Below are positions 53,433 to 63,916 of a DNA stretch of 64,000 bases, piece by piece. A program made the translations under genes and the position numbers. Location: NCBI GenBank assembly GCA_963585895.1, contig OY757921.1:84680939-84744938 (forward strand), given 5' to 3'. The notes under the pieces are model-generated. The model searched no databases and was not told where the DNA came from. It was given only the letters and a program-made list of their open reading frames with translations. The stretch comes from Sepioteuthis lessoniana. Taxonomy: Eukaryota > Mollusca > Cephalopoda > Myopsida > Loliginidae. How positions within the stretch are numbered: the first letter of the stretch is position 1; each line of letters starts with the position of its first letter.

Positions 53433-54260
53433 CATGAAAGAAAACTGTTTTAAGCTGGCAAAGGAAAGAAGCAGAAGATACCCCGCACAAACAATTACGG
53501 ACGCGACCAACGCTAATGACATAGCGCTTCTGGCAAATGCACCCGTCCAAGGCGAAACCCTGCTATATAGTCTGGAACAAGCAGCTGGTAACATAGGCTT
53601 CCATGTCAACGTAGACAAGACAGAAAACATGTGCTTCAATAAAAGAGGTGCCATCTCCACACTAAAGGGTGGGCCTTTGTAACTACTGGACAAGATCAAC
53701 TACTTAGGAAGCAGTGTCTCATCAACACGCGTCTATCAAATGCATGAGGAGCTATCGATAGACATCAGTCGTATGGAAGTCAGAACTGGCTTATAAAATA
53801 AAACGCAGTTTTTTTCCAAGTGGCAGTTGTGTCGGTACTGTTATATGGATGCACTATATAAACGCTAACTAAACGTATGGAGAAAAAGCTTGACGGCAAA
53901 TACACAAGAATGCTACGAACAATATTGAAAAAGTCCTGGAGGCAACACCCCACAAAACAGCAGTTGTACGGCTGCCTACCACCCATCACAAAAGCTAGGC
54001 AAGTTAGAAAAAACAGACATGTGGGATACTGCTAGAGAAGTAAGGACGAACTCATTAGCGATGTGCTCCTGTAGACTTCTTCACATGGATGTGCAAAGGT
54101 AGGACGGCCGGCCGGCCAGAAACTATGTACAACAGCTCTGTACCGATACAGGGTGTAGCCAGGAAAATCTCCCGGAAGCGATGGATAATAGAGACGGGTG
54201 GCCAGAGAAGATCAGGGAGATCCGTGCTAGCAGCGTGACATGATGATGATGATGATGCAA
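53433..54260 (+). pseudogene. RTE-like LINE, 3' part of pol
   Basis: Open at 53434-53682: TITDATNANDIALLANAPVQ, LLYSLEQAAGNIGFHVNVDK, TENMCFNKRGAISTLKGG. Usual relatives read DADDIALLANTP; the second catalytic aspartate of the polymerase box is Asn in NANDIALL (A-D-D to A-N-D). Beyond 53690 the rest is frameshifted but followable: LYGCTI, LDGKYTRMLRTILKKSWRQH, then decayed TGCSQENLPEAMDNRDG-like text. The tail is (GAT)n at 54241-54256. Confidence 0.82.
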
Positions 54261-54469
54261 CCAAACGGCGTTTTATAGTGTGAAAAGAAAACTAATTTGT
54301 ATACAGAACTTAAAATAATTTAAATTAGTATTTCCTTCGTATTATTGATTTTTAATTGTTGGGTAAAATTGTTTGCTCATATTTTTGATAAATATGAGCA
54401 AAAATCCCTACAATAAATCTGAAAAAGAAAAAGAAACAGATGTGATTCTATTCTTTTAGAATTCAATAG
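54261..54469. other. Short AT-rich spacer
   Basis: No recognised content; a short palindromic 'catatttttgataaatatgag' word lies near 54378-54398. Confidence 0.5.
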
Positions 54470-54985
54470 AAAAACATCCCAGCCGACAGGCCTGACCCCT
54501 TCTCAGTAGAGGGTTAAGATCTCCAACAGGAAGTATCACAGATTTGACAATGAACCATTTGATGGTGAGGCTCCAGTTTTGGTGCTTTGGAACTGTGGAG
54601 TACCACGTCATTGACATTACACCCAACACCTCACTGAACCTGTGTGGTTGTACTTGACAGGCCCCCATTCATGGGTAAATAGAATGATCTATTCATTTCC
54701 TATTCTTAAAAACATTTATGCGTGAACAAACAAAAGATTAATGTTAGATTGAATTTTTGGTATTAGATAGCAATGCTTAAAATCTCTTAACTGTGTGCAA
54801 ACAATAAATAGCAATACTTGAAATCATTAGTGAGTAATCGAATCAGCTCTGACTCGTTTAAATGTAACCGACATACTATTCCTTAACAAATAATGTATAT
54901 TCTTATGTATGTATAAACACAATCTGACATTAAATAACCAATGAAGGTTGATATGCCATGAAAACCAACCAACCTGTAATAAAAT
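54470..54985 (+). repeat. Repeat R copy, diverged
   Basis: 'ccagccgacaggcctgaccc', 'accatttgatggtgaggctc', 'agtaccacgtcattgacatt', CATTCATGGGTAAATAGAAT, subrepeats, and the tail (TGACATTAAATAACC, AATGAAGGTTGATATGCC) with AACCAACCAACC. Confidence 0.82.
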
Positions 54986-55326
54986 AAGAATAAATGTATT
55001 TTCATATGCGTTATTATTTAATTGAATTATTTCTTTTCTAATTTAATAGGTTTTATTAGATTAAAACTTAAATACTTGCACCCACAGGGCACTTACTTTT
55101 GCTTGTAAGATTAGAAAAGAGAGAAAAAATACGAAAGAGGAAGCTTTCTACTCCTCATGATTTTTACGCAAGATTATAAATACTAGAGTTCAGTGTTGTA
55201 CAGTTATTATTCCACAGCCGATATCATGAATACATGTAACCGCTTGATTTTTAACAAAGAATATATTCAGGATATCTTACGTTTCTATGCTGACAGAATC
55301 CGGCTAGTTTTATCTCAAAATATCTA
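54986..55326. other. No gene seen
   Basis: AT-rich spacer with no recognised element. Confidence 0.5.
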
Positions 55327-55567
55327 GGGGGTGTCCTCGTGGTGTAACGGTTAAAGCGATGGACTGCGGAATCGTAGTACGCGAGTTCGAACTCCAGTCG
55401 CGCTGTTACGTTCACTTTCGGCCAAACATCCTTTGGAAAGGTATGAACCCCCTTATCCTCCCAGCTATGGGTTAAATAGTACCACTACTGTTCTTCTAGG
55501 AGGATGGCTTTGGCATTAAATAACATAAGAAGAGATGATATGCCATAAAACAAAGAAACCAAACCAT
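55327..55567 (+). mobile_element. SINE-B copy, full length
   Basis: The best SINE-B reference: A box TGGTGTAACGG (55340-55350), B box GAGTTCGAACTCC (55383-55395), core 'aaaggtatgaacccccttat' and 'agctatgggttaaatagtac', and the tail TTTGGCATTAAATAACATAA, AGAGATGATATGCCATAAAA with ACAAAGAAACCAAACC. The outer stem GGCAT/ATGCC is intact but the inner stem is disrupted. Confidence 0.95.
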
Positions 55568-55649
55568 CAAAAAATCAAACCATGATTTATCACATATTAA
55601 ATACATACCAAGAAAACACGAGCTAAAAATCATTAAGCCAAAAATGTTG

Positions 55650-55651
<2 letters not shown>

Positions 55652-55684
<33 letters not shown>
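55652..55684. repeat. (TA)n tract
   Basis: Pure TA run between SINE-B and R. Confidence 0.96.
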
Positions 55685-55687
<3 letters not shown>

Positions 55688-55737
55688 AACACGACTGATT
55701 TCTTTACAAAAAAAGTGTTAATTTTTTATACAAAAAT

Positions 55738-56332
55738 TAGGTTGCCCAGTCGGCAGGAGCTGTAGAATACACCGACTGCTTCTCTGCAGAGGGGTGAGAC
55801 CCCCCTCTAACGAGTGTCCTGGATATGACACTAAACAATCTGATGGTGAGGTTCCAGCAGTGCTGGAGCTTTGGCGAATGCGGAGTACCCCTTCACTGCC
55901 ATCGCTCCCAGGTCCACTCTGGCCCGGAGTGGTAGCACCTGGGTTAAATAGGGATAACACCTATGGGTTAAATAGAACTAACAGCATACTTATGCTAAAC
56001 TGAATAGTTTGAGTCAACTGAATTGCTTGAAATAGAAATGTTTTTGACAATTAAACAGTACTTACATTTAAACTGGGTGCTTACGCTTAACTGAATTATT
56101 TGAAATAGAGGTGTTTTTCGACTTTAAAACTGTATTTACACTTAACTGAATTGTTACATATAACTACTTGAATAGTTTGAACTTAATGTTTTTGGCAATT
56201 AAACTGTGTACTTATGCTAAACTGAATTGTTTTAAATAGAACTGATTATTTAAATAAAATGGATTTGGCGTTAAATAACATACAAAGGTTGATATGCCAT
56301 AAAACCCAACAAACCAAATCAAACCAAACAAA
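55738..56332 (+). repeat. Repeat R copy, complete
   Basis: Reference sense copy: TTGCCCAGTCGGCAGGAGCT, CTCTGCAGAGGGGTGAGACC, 'aaacaatctgatggtgaggt', 'gagtaccccttcactgccat', CTGGCCCGGAGTGGTAGCAC, a duplicated CTATGGGTTAAATAG-type word (55941-55976), about six subrepeats and the hairpin tail with CCCAACAAACCAAATC. Confidence 0.93.
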
Positions 56333-56589
56333 AATTAGGCTTAAGAAGCAATCATTTTTATATAGGTATTTCTTGCATTTATCGACCAACCAGCGCATTC
56401 CCGCTAGTTTTTAAATTTTGTGATACGAAAAATTTGAAGTATCAAAACCCATTAAAATTTTTGAAACCTTTCCCGACCAAAATATTAAAAATGCTATTTC
56501 TGAACCCATTATATTCATCAATTTTTTTTTCAGTTAATTTCGACCCAACTCAAATTGTTAAAGTAAACGAAGGAATAAATATTTCTTCA
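56333..56589. other. Short spacer
   Basis: AT-rich spacer between R and the RTE-like copy; a 62-codon frame at 56434 runs through it without known domain. Confidence 0.5.
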
Positions 56590-57061
56590 ATAAGCTATCG
56601 ATCATATGGAAATCAGACCTGACCGATAAAATGAAACGCAGTTTCTTCCAGGTAGTGGTCGTGTCGATACTGCTGTATGGATGCACTACTAGGACGCTAA
56701 CTAAACGGCTAGAGAAGCTAGACGGCAATTACACAAAAATGTTGCGAGCAATATTGAACAAGACCTGGCGGCAACACCCCACAAGGCACCAACCAGACGG
56801 CCACCTGCCTCCCATCACGAAAACTATCCAAGTTAGACGAACTAGACATGCAGGACACTGCTGGAGGAGCAGGAACCAGTTCATAAGTGATATACTCCTA
56901 TGGACCCCCACATGTGGCCGAGAAAAAGCAGGACGACCAGCAGCTATGTGAGGATACGGGATGTAGCCCTGAAGACCTGCCAGAGGCGATGAACGATACG
57001 GAGAAGTGGCGAGAGAGGGGTCAGGGAAATCCGTGCTAGCAGCACGACATGATGATGATGA
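56590..57061 (+). pseudogene. RTE-like LINE, 3' end
   Basis: Open frame 56631-56951 encodes MKRSFFQVVVVSILLYGCTT, LEKLDGNYTKMLRAILNKTW, RRTRHAGHCWRSRNQFISDI and LLWTPTCGREKAGRPA. A small deletion then removes the TYIQQ part, and the frame shifts into CEDTGCSPEDLPEAMNDT. The tail is ATGATGATGATG at 57049-57061. The preceding ~50 bases match the start of the copy at 18916. Truncated at the 5' end. Confidence 0.87.
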
Positions 57062-57391
57062 AGTATGTATTCGTCCGTGCTAACTCAACTAGCTGAAAGA
57101 ATGGAACTTATTCTACTATTACTGACGCAAATACCTAAAAACATAAACTTAGTTTATGTATTTCTCAGTGAAAACCTACATAGTTATCTTTCAAGAATGC
57201 ATTTAAATTTAACACCGATTATCTATCGTATATGTCAGTTTTTAACATAAACCTGTTTCTTCTACTACAAAAAATATCTTGCTTGTTGTTTAGTTTATTT
57301 ACATACTTGTCCACTTATGTCTCTTTATTTTAAGCTAAAAATAACTGCTATTCTCTACTGCATGAATCTTTGCTTTTTCTATTAAAATTCG
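57062..57391. other. No gene seen
   Basis: AT-rich; a 61-codon frame (57065-57250) has no known domain. Confidence 0.5.
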
Positions 57392-57560
57392 TGGTGCTTT
57401 CAATAAGCTTCCAGCCTTTTTTTGTACAGGCACTTAAAATTGTATGTTATTGCTATACATCTTATGAGATGGCTGACCAATTTTTATGATTTCAGGTTCA
57501 AAGGGAAAGCTACAGCAGGAATTGGAAGACACCCTACTAAAGCCTGATTGTCACAGCTGG
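57392..57560 (+). mobile_element. Mariner 5' fragment
   Basis: Colinear with the start of the mariner at 1190-2090 on its coding strand: 'ataagcttccagcctttttt', 'tgttattgctatacatctta', 'gagatggctgaccaattttt' and 'ctactaaagcctgattgtca'. It stops just before the transposase start codon region. Confidence 0.78.
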
Positions 57561-57814
57561 TGAATTTCAAATTGACCGGCATGTGAGACAGACGTTTTTC
57601 TTTGTGGGTCTCTAGCAAGGCACAAAGAGGGAAGCAAGTGGATTCTCTTGATTGATTTGATTTAAATCATCACTTTCGTGGTGTGTTTCCTTTTTTGGAA
57701 CATTTATGAGTGCATTTGTTTTGTTTCAGTTTTCATGTTGGGGAATGTATGCTTGCTTTACGCTGAACACGTGCGCAAATAAAGATATACATCTTCATCA
57801 GTTCAAGACTTCTA
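57561..57814. other. Spacer
   Basis: No recognised element; short AT- and T-rich sequence. Confidence 0.5.
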
Positions 57815-58120
57815 GGTACTTATCTCTCTTTTCGCTTTATTTTAATTTTCCTTTGTGACCAGGCTGGACAGGAAACTCCACTATTTAGCAAGTTCTCTCT
57901 TTTTGTTAACTATCATTAGGTCTAGTCGTCTGACTGAGATTAGGTGATCCGTTTGTATTTCAAAATACCAGAGGGGATGTGTGTCTCATTTTCTTGGGCG
58001 TATTCTAGGTAGGACATATGCCATTTATTTGCTTGGTCAAATTTAAATTTCTTGCACAATTCCCAGTGGATCACCTTACCTACCCAGTCGTATGTAGTCT
58101 TTAATATAGTTGGTCCTTAT
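57815..58120 (-). pseudogene. LINE-A C-terminal copy, antisense
   Basis: On the minus strand, from about 58110: VIHWELCKKFKFDQANKWHM, ENETHIPSGILKYKRIT, then decayed RRLDLMIVNKKRE-like text. Opposite in orientation to the neighbouring LINE-A copies. Confidence 0.72.
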
Positions 58121-58149
58121 GGCATTGTTTTGTGCAGACAATCAAATTT

Positions 58150-58410
58150 CACCGCCAAACAATTGACTAACGCTGGTGTGAAAAACTCTCAAAAGAGTAA
58201 CAACAACAACAACAACAACAACAGTGTATTTGAAATAATCCCAAAAGTATGACTAAAGGGACTAGAAGTTTTGGAATACAGCATTATCAAGACCAGCCAA
58301 AATACTGAGGAGAGTCCTAGAGACTTGAGGTGACTTGCTATCACTCATACTCTTGAAAAAAAACATCGTCTAACATTAGCGTGAAAAACTCTCAAAGGAG
58401 AAAATAATAA
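58150..58410 (+). pseudogene. LINE-A 3' ends, two copies
   Basis: 58150-58222 ends 'gctggtgtgaaaaactctca', AAAGAGT and an (AAC)n run. 58240-58430 contains 'gaccagccaaaatactgagg', another AAACTCTCAAAGGAGAAAAT end and an (AAT)n run. Confidence 0.75.
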
Positions 58411-58439
58411 TAATGATAATAATAATAATACGCAACAAA

Positions 58440-59095
58440 ATAGCAAATTTAGGTTATGTGGCGATAGAGACGAAACCATCAATCACATAATAAGCAAATT
58501 CAGCAAATTAGCATAGAAAGAGAAGAGTAGACACGACTGAGTGGGCAAGGTGATCCACTGGGAAATGTGCAAGAAATTTAAATATGACCATGCCAACAAA
58601 TGGTATATACACAACCCAGCAGCTGTCCCAGAGAATAGCACACACAAACTCCGATGAGACTTTGACATACAAACGGATCACCTAATCTCGGCCAGAAGAC
58701 CAGACTTTATCGTAAGCAACAACAAAAGAGAGCTTGCAAAATTGTAGATTTTGTTGTCCCGACTGACCACAGAATAAAACTGAAAGAAAGCGAAAAGAAG
58801 GATAAGTACCTCGACCTTCCTATGGAATTAAAAAAAAACCTATGGAACACGAAGGTGACGATTATACTAATCATGATTGGTGCATTCGGTACAGTAACTA
58901 AAGGACTATTAAAAGGACTGGAGGACTTAGAAATTGGAGGACGGGTGGATACTATCCAAAATACTGCATTGTTGAGAATGGCTAGAATACTGAGAAGAGT
59001 TCTGGAGACTTGAAGAGACTTGCTGTCCTTCAAACTCCAGTGAAAGACCATCAGGATGTGAAAAACTCTAAAGGAGTAGATAATAATAATAACAA
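58440..59095 (+). pseudogene. LINE-A C-terminal copy, best preserved
   Basis: Blocks in order: 'gatagagacgaaaccatcaa' (RDETINHIISK), 'tgatccactgggaaatgtgc' (IHWEMCKKF), TWYIHNPAAVPENS-like text, 'gacatacaaacggatcacct' (DIQTDHLI), 'gccagaagaccagactttat' (ARRPDFI), DFVVPTDHRIKLKESEKKDK, then an open stretch (58822-59013) with KVTIILIMIGAFGTVTKGLL, GLEDLEIGGRVDTIQNTALL and MARILRRVLET before TGA. The 3' end has AAACTCTAAAGGAGTAGA and AAT/AAC repeats. The C-terminus fits this LINE group; upstream parts carry frameshifts. Confidence 0.82.
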
Positions 59096-59129
59096 CAACA
59101 ACAACAACAATAATAATAATAATAATAAT

Positions 59130-59767
59130 AATATGAAACAGTTATTCACATAACAAGCGAATTCAACAAGAGTATAATACTAGACTTGAATGGGTGGGGA
59201 AGGTGATCTACTGGGAATTGTGCAAGAAATTGAAGTTTGAGCAGACGAAGATATGCTATATACACAACGCAGAATCCGTCCTGGAGAATGAGACACATTG
59301 ACGTCACTGGGATTTTGAGATACAAACAGATCGCCTAATTTCGACCAGACGACTAGACCACGTGACAGTCAATAAAAAGAAAAAAAGAAAAAAAGAACCT
59401 GCCATTTAGTAAACTTTGTCACATAGGCGGACCACAGCGTTAAAATAAAAGAAAGTAAAAGGAGAGATAAGTACCTAGATCTTGCCAGATCACTAAAATA
59501 ATCTATGTAACATGAAGGTGAGGCCATATCAATTGTAATTGGTGCACTCAAAACAATCCCAAAAGGTTTGGTTAAGGGACATGAAAAGCTAGAAATAAGT
59601 GGACAAATAAGAACATTCAAGGCCTTACCATTATTAAGATTGGCCTGGATACTGAGATGAGTCCTGGAGACCTGAGAGGACTTGTTGTCACTCAAACTTC
59701 AGTGAAATATAATCAGTTAACGCAAGTATAAAAATCTTTTTAAGGAGTAGCAATAAAAAGTTATTTA
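59130..59767 (+). pseudogene. LINE-A C-terminal copy
   Basis: 'ggtgatctactgggaattgt', 'gattttgagatacaaacaga', 'gaccagacgactagaccacg', 'gcggaccacagcgttaaaat', 'aattggtgcactcaaaacaa' (IGALKT) and 3' end 'gcaagtataaaaatcttttt', AAGGAGTAGCAATAAAA. Frames are broken. Confidence 0.72.
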
Positions 59768-60091
59768 TTTGCACTCAGTCATATGCTTTCATAAAACTAA
59801 TAATTTTGAAAGCGATCTGTTCAATTTGATCTTTTAATTAGGTAAGATCGGTGTTGGCAAAAAGGAAATCTGCTGCGTGTGCAACTGCTGCCTTTCTGTA
59901 GCGTCTTGCCCATACTCGTGCCGAAATCCAGGAACAGATCCATAGCCTTTCAAGACTGACTTACGCGACTAGAAAAACAAAACACTTTAGATGCTCAACA
60001 GATATTGTTCTATGCCAGACTAAGATTAGTTCATTTTTTAAAAATCTGCTTTGTAATTATATGAGAGAAAGTGAATTAATAAATGACCTTT
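59768..60091. other. No gene recognised
   Basis: Unique-looking spacer; 59850-59950 is slightly richer in GC but without a known motif. Confidence 0.5.
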
Positions 60092-60345
60092 CAGGCTCAT
60101 TGGTCTAGTGGGTAGAGTGTTCGCCAATGGTCCTGGATACCTGGGTTCAATCCTAGGTCGCGTCATACCAAAGACTTTAAAAAGGATACTTGATACCTCC
60201 TTGATTAACACTCAGCAATATAAGGTACGTATCAAGGGTAAAGTAGAACAATCCAGGGAAACGAGTTGCGCCCTCCCTACACCTCGGTGTAGTAGCTATT
60301 GAAAAGGGGGCCTTCTGGTTGCCCTCGACTAAAGGGAGACAACTT
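60092..60345 (+). mobile_element. SINE-A copy, full length
   Basis: Head GGCTCATTGGTCTAGTGGGT with A box, B box TGGGTTCAATCCT, 'cttgatacctccttgattaa', 'aagggtaaagtagaacaatc', 'acctcggtgtagtagctatt', ending 'actaaagggagacaactta'. Confidence 0.92.
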
Positions 60346-60713
60346 ACTACAAGGTGTATTTAGATAGGTGGAACGCGCCTGGCATTTTCCGTGTCCGCTA
60401 TATTTCAGAAATTCATCTGACCCAGACCATTTTCATAAAATATGTGGGCGAAATAAAAGCTTAAATTAGAAAATATGCTCTCTGCATCGGCGACAGTGTG
60501 TCTGCGGGAGAATGTTAGGAGTAAAAAATGCATGTTATTTTAAGAGTGAATATAAAGATCTACAATAAAATTTACAAAAGCAAAAATATGTCTGCATAGA
60601 AATGGGATGAATGGAATATGCTATGCCTATTTACTAGGTAATCATAAAGTCTTTAGGGAGAGGAGATTTGTAATAATATAAGTACTATTTATATCCCAAG
60701 CACACAAACTTAT
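60346..60713. other. No gene recognised
   Basis: No repeat family or coding signal identified. Confidence 0.5.
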
Positions 60714-61098
60714 ACAAGGGCATTTCAATAGATAAGGAAAATTCGTTTAAAAAAAAAAAGTTATTTTTTCAGATTTTTTCCCCATAAACAAAAACTCAGC
60801 GTTGTTTGGGATCAGTTTATAACAAAAATTATTCTAATCTAATTATTCTAAAATATTTCTTTTGAGGCTATTCAAAATGGCAGCCAATCAAACTCACTGC
60901 AGACTTCGATAGAGGTCTTTCATGAAAATTGTGTTGGCTGAAAATTAGAAACTATGTAAAAATTTACAGAGGAATGAGTGATGTGTATGGGAAAGAATAT
61001 GTAAGTCAAAAAATGTATACATATGAGATGAATATGGATTTGATACAGCAAACCTGAGTCGAAAAGACAGTCCATGTAGTGAAAATAAACTGACTGGT
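60714..61098 (+). mobile_element. Mariner 5' portion with transposase start
   Basis: Begins at TA with CAAGGGCATTTCAATAGATA AGGAAAA, a mariner-like terminal repeat. Downstream, across small frameshifts, lies a transposase N-terminus: FKMAANQTHCRLR, RSFMKIVLAEN, then YRGMSDVYGKEYVSQKNVYI-like text and LSRKDSPCSENKLTG. This is the paired helix-turn-helix DNA-binding part. The catalytic part and right end are missing; an R-type tail follows at 61105. A different mariner lineage from the 1190 and 17346 copies. Confidence 0.72.
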
Positions 61099-61104
61099 AA
61101 GGAT

Positions 61105-61190
61105 GGTTGGTTGGTTGGTTGGTTGGTTTTTATGGCATATGAACCATTGTAGGTTAATTAATGCCAAATGCTTTTCATACGTATTCATAC
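61105..61190 (-). repeat. R/SINE-B hairpin tail only
   Basis: (GGTTG)n run then TTTATGGCATATGAACC, ATTGTA, GGTTAATTAATGCCAAAT. CA- and TA-rich microsatellites follow to 61258. Confidence 0.82.
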
Positions 61191-61299
61191 ATACATACGC
61201 ACACACTCACACTCAGACACACACACACATACACACACACACATTATATATATATATATTGATTGATTATATTGATTAAAATGGACAAAGCTCATTTAT

Positions 61300-61770
61300 T
61301 TGCATACCCTGTTGGATAGGGATGTAGATTATACTGACTGCATCTCTGAATAGATGTAAGAACCACCCATCCCAATAAATGTCCCGGATATGACACTAAC
61401 AATATGATGCTGAGGCACTAGTAATGCTGAAGCTTTGGGGAATGCAGCATATTCTTTAATTGCCATCACTCCCGGGTCCACTCTGATTGTAGTGGTAGCA
61501 ACTGATAGGGCCCTATCTATAGGTCAAATTTAACTGTTTGACATTTAAACTGTGTATTTATGCTGAACTGAATTGTTTGAACTAGAACTGTTTGATCACT
61601 TGAAACCAGTTAACCGTGTGAAAAAAAAGAGGTCAAAATCGTTTTAAAATATTTTCTACAAAATATGCTTACAAATCATATATATATATACATTTATAAT
61701 ATCTATGTATAAGCAGGATTTGGGATTAAATAACCCAAAATGGTTGATCTGCCAGAAAAGTTATCATCGT
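61300..61770 (+). repeat. Repeat R copy
   Basis: 'ctgttggatagggatgtaga', 'gactgcatctctgaatagat', 'atttgaatatgatgctgagg'-like words, CATCACTCCCGGGTCCACTC, CTATCTATAGGTCAAATTTA, subrepeats, a short TA run and the tail TTGGGATTAAATAACCCAAA, ATGGTTGATCTGCC. Confidence 0.8.
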
Positions 61771-61794
61771 ACTAAATCGTATGTATTAGACTGA

Positions 61795-61841
61795 AAAGGA
61801 ATTGACATTGAATAACCTACAATGGTTGATCTGCCATAAAA
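61795..61841 (+). repeat. Extra hairpin tail before RTE-like insert
   Basis: TTGACATTGAATAACCTACA, ATGGTTGATCTGCCATAAAA. An additional tail unit repeated after the R copy. Confidence 0.8.
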
Positions 61842-62190
61842 ATCATCATCATCATGTCGTGCCGCTAGCACGGATGTCCCAGACCCTCTCTCGCCACTTC
61901 TCCCTATCGTTCATCGCCTCTGGCAGGTCTTCAGGGCTACATTCCGTATCTTCACATATCTGCTGAATATATGTTCAAGCTGATCGTCCTGCTTTTGCCC
62001 GATCATATGCGGGGGTCCACAGGAGCACATCACTTATGAGCTGGTTCCTGCTTCTCAAGCAGTGTCCTGCATGTCTGGTTCGTCTAACTTGGATAATTTT
62101 CGTGATGGGAGGCAGGTGACCGTATAGTTGGTGCCTTGTGGGGTGTGGCCGCCTAGACTTGTTCAATATTGCTCGCAGCATTTTTTGTGT
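61842..62190 (-). pseudogene. RTE-like LINE, 3' end, antisense
   Basis: On the minus strand: KMLRAILNKSRRPHPTRHQL, YGHLPPITKIIQVRRTRHAG, HCLRSRNQLISDVLLWTPAY, DRAKAGRSA, a stop, then decayed CEDTECSPEDLPEAMNDRE and a (GAT)n tail at 61844-61857. It sits within a run of R-type tails. Confidence 0.86.
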
Positions 62191-62199
62191 AATTGCCAT

Positions 62200-62402
62200 A
62201 AAAGAAAACCAAACCAAATCATGTGTATATAAATAGTATGTCTGAACAGAGTTTGACGTTCAATAACCTACAATGGTTGATCTACCATCAAACCAAACCA
62301 AACCAAACTAAATCATATGTATTAGATGGATATGTCTGAACAGGATTTGACATTAAATAACCTATAATGGTTGATACGCCATTAAACAAAGCAAAACCAA
62401 AC
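62200..62402 (+). repeat. Tandem hairpin-tail units
   Basis: Two successive units: 62250-62310 (TTGACGTTCAATAACC, ACAATGGTTGATCTACC with CCAAACCAAACC) and 62335-62402 (TTGACATTAAATAACC, ATAATGGTTGATACGCC). Each is preceded by 'gtatgtctgaacag'/'gatatgtctgaacag', so the repeat unit is about 85 bases. Confidence 0.82.
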
Positions 62403-62404
62403 CA

Positions 62405-62530
62405 TTATTTGTTTGCAAACAGTTAAATGGTTTCTAATATATTTATCTGACACAATTAATTCTATTTGACATGAACTATTTGTTTGCACTCAGTTAAATG
62501 TCTTCAAGGATTACAATCAAACTCAAATGG
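62405..62530 (-). repeat. Repeat R subrepeat fragment
   Basis: Subrepeats 'ttgtttgcaaacagttaaat' and 'ttgtttgcactcagttaaat' without the rest of R. Confidence 0.65.
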
Positions 62531-62677
62531 TTTTATTTGAACTCTAATTCTTTTTTGAGACATGGAAGGACCTATTTTTGATTTTCTAGAAAAAAATGCA
62601 ACTTTGAACATTGTTTCTAACTGTTCACTCCTCGGACAATGTTCGTCTTATTCATTGTATGAAACATCGTATATTTT

Positions 62678-63203
62678 AGGGTGAGTCATAGGTTTTGCAG
62701 TTCTTTGTACGTGTTAGTTAACGGCGCTTTTATCACGTAACCAAAGCAATCCAACCTGTGGTAGGTAACCCACTACGTTTGGTTGTATCGTTTAAGTTGG
62801 TGTGCTGACACGTTGTGTGTTTGCTTCACTCCGTGTGTGACTTGAATATACAACGAAACTAATTCGGGAAGTGATATTTTGTGAGTTTGATCTGATCCAT
62901 TACGTAACCAATAAAACATTTTTTGTGCTCAAGGGGATGGCGCAGTTGATCTCAAATTTCACTCTGACTGCAAGAACATCGACAGTCAAACACGGTTAGG
63001 TAAGCCAAAAAACTATGGATTCGGAGGCCATGCTCCAAGCCAAACTGGGAGACCTGGTGTGTAGAAAACCAAGAGTATCAGGCGAAGTAGTCATCTCACA
63101 ATTTAGTGTAACTTGTCATCCTCACGACCTCGATAAAAGCATCTGGAGCTCCCGAACTCGACGCTACATTACTGAAATGTTGCAAAACTTTTGACTCACC
63201 CGA
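62678..63203 (+). mobile_element. Short mariner-derived element
   Basis: Inverted ends: GGGTGAGTCATAGGTTTTGC at the left and the inverse of GGGTGAGTCAAAAGTTTTGC at the right, about 526 bases apart. The interior keeps part of a transposase N-terminal region and no catalytic core, so this is a MITE-like deletion derivative. Confidence 0.82.
62930..63198 (+). pseudogene. Transposase N-terminal remnant
   Basis: The frame contains GKPKTMDSEAMLQAKLGDLV, CRKPRVSGEVVISQFSVTCH and PHDLDKSIWSS. This resembles GRPKTVDSEAVLQAIEANPV..RRVSGELGISQSSV..HLHDLGKSIRS in mariner-type proteins, a second helix-turn-helix. Translation continues to LQNF and a TGA inside the right terminal repeat. No catalytic residues. 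Confidence 0.72.
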
Positions 63204-63411
63204 GTATATAAACACTATAACCCATAACTATGTACATACATGAAATATTTACCATAACAGTCAAATTTCTTCTCAACTAAATATAATATGATATTACGAG
63301 AAAATTTTACGATCAAAACGGATATTATTAGTTATAATTGATAACCAAACTCTAATGTATAAAAACTCAGTAGCCAGTGATGGAAATTTGTAGCAGTAAA
63401 AAGTAAGTATC

Positions 63412-63665
63412 TAAGTTGGCAACTGCAATCGAGGGTGACCCAAAGGCTCTCTTTTCGATAGCTACTACACCAAGGTGTAAGGGAGGGCGCTGCTTCTTTC
63501 CCTGGATTTCCCTACTTTACCCTTGATCCATACCTAATAATGTTGAGTGTTAAGCAAAGCAGCATCAAGTACCATTTTTTGAGTCTTTAGTATGACTCGA
63601 CCTGGGATTGAACCAAGGTCTCCCGGGCCATTGGCGAACACCCTAACCATCGTGCCAATGTCCGG
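63412..63665 (-). mobile_element. SINE-A copy, full length
   Basis: Reverse complement: 'gttggcaactgcaatcgagg', 'gctactacaccaaggtgtaa', 'gtactttttt'-type block 'agtaccattttttgagtctt', B-box complement GGGATTGAACCAA and head 'ccaatgtccgg'. Confidence 0.92.
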
Positions 63666-63804
63666 TATAAAACAAGTAATTCCACATATTTTTATGCTGT
63701 CCAAACTTTGGATAATGTTGCAATATTATGCTTGTTTATAAAGCTTCAATACAGTAGTGTTTGTTAAAATATATTTCATGATTTTATCATTCTTGACTAT
63801 ATAC

Positions 63805-63914
63805 GAAGTCGGGTGCGACATAAGGCCAATTTTAAGGGATTTTAACAGGTTTGAATTCACCAGGTTTTCCTTATCCGAAGCCAGTTGCCGTACCAAGATT
63901 TAAAAGCCCAGTTT
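63805..63914 (-). mobile_element. SINE-C tail fragment, antisense
   Basis: 'gtgcgacataaggccaattt', 'taacaggtttgaattcacca' and 'ttgccgtaccaagatttaaa'. It ends where a new sense SINE-C begins. Confidence 0.75.
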
Positions 63915-63916
63915 GG

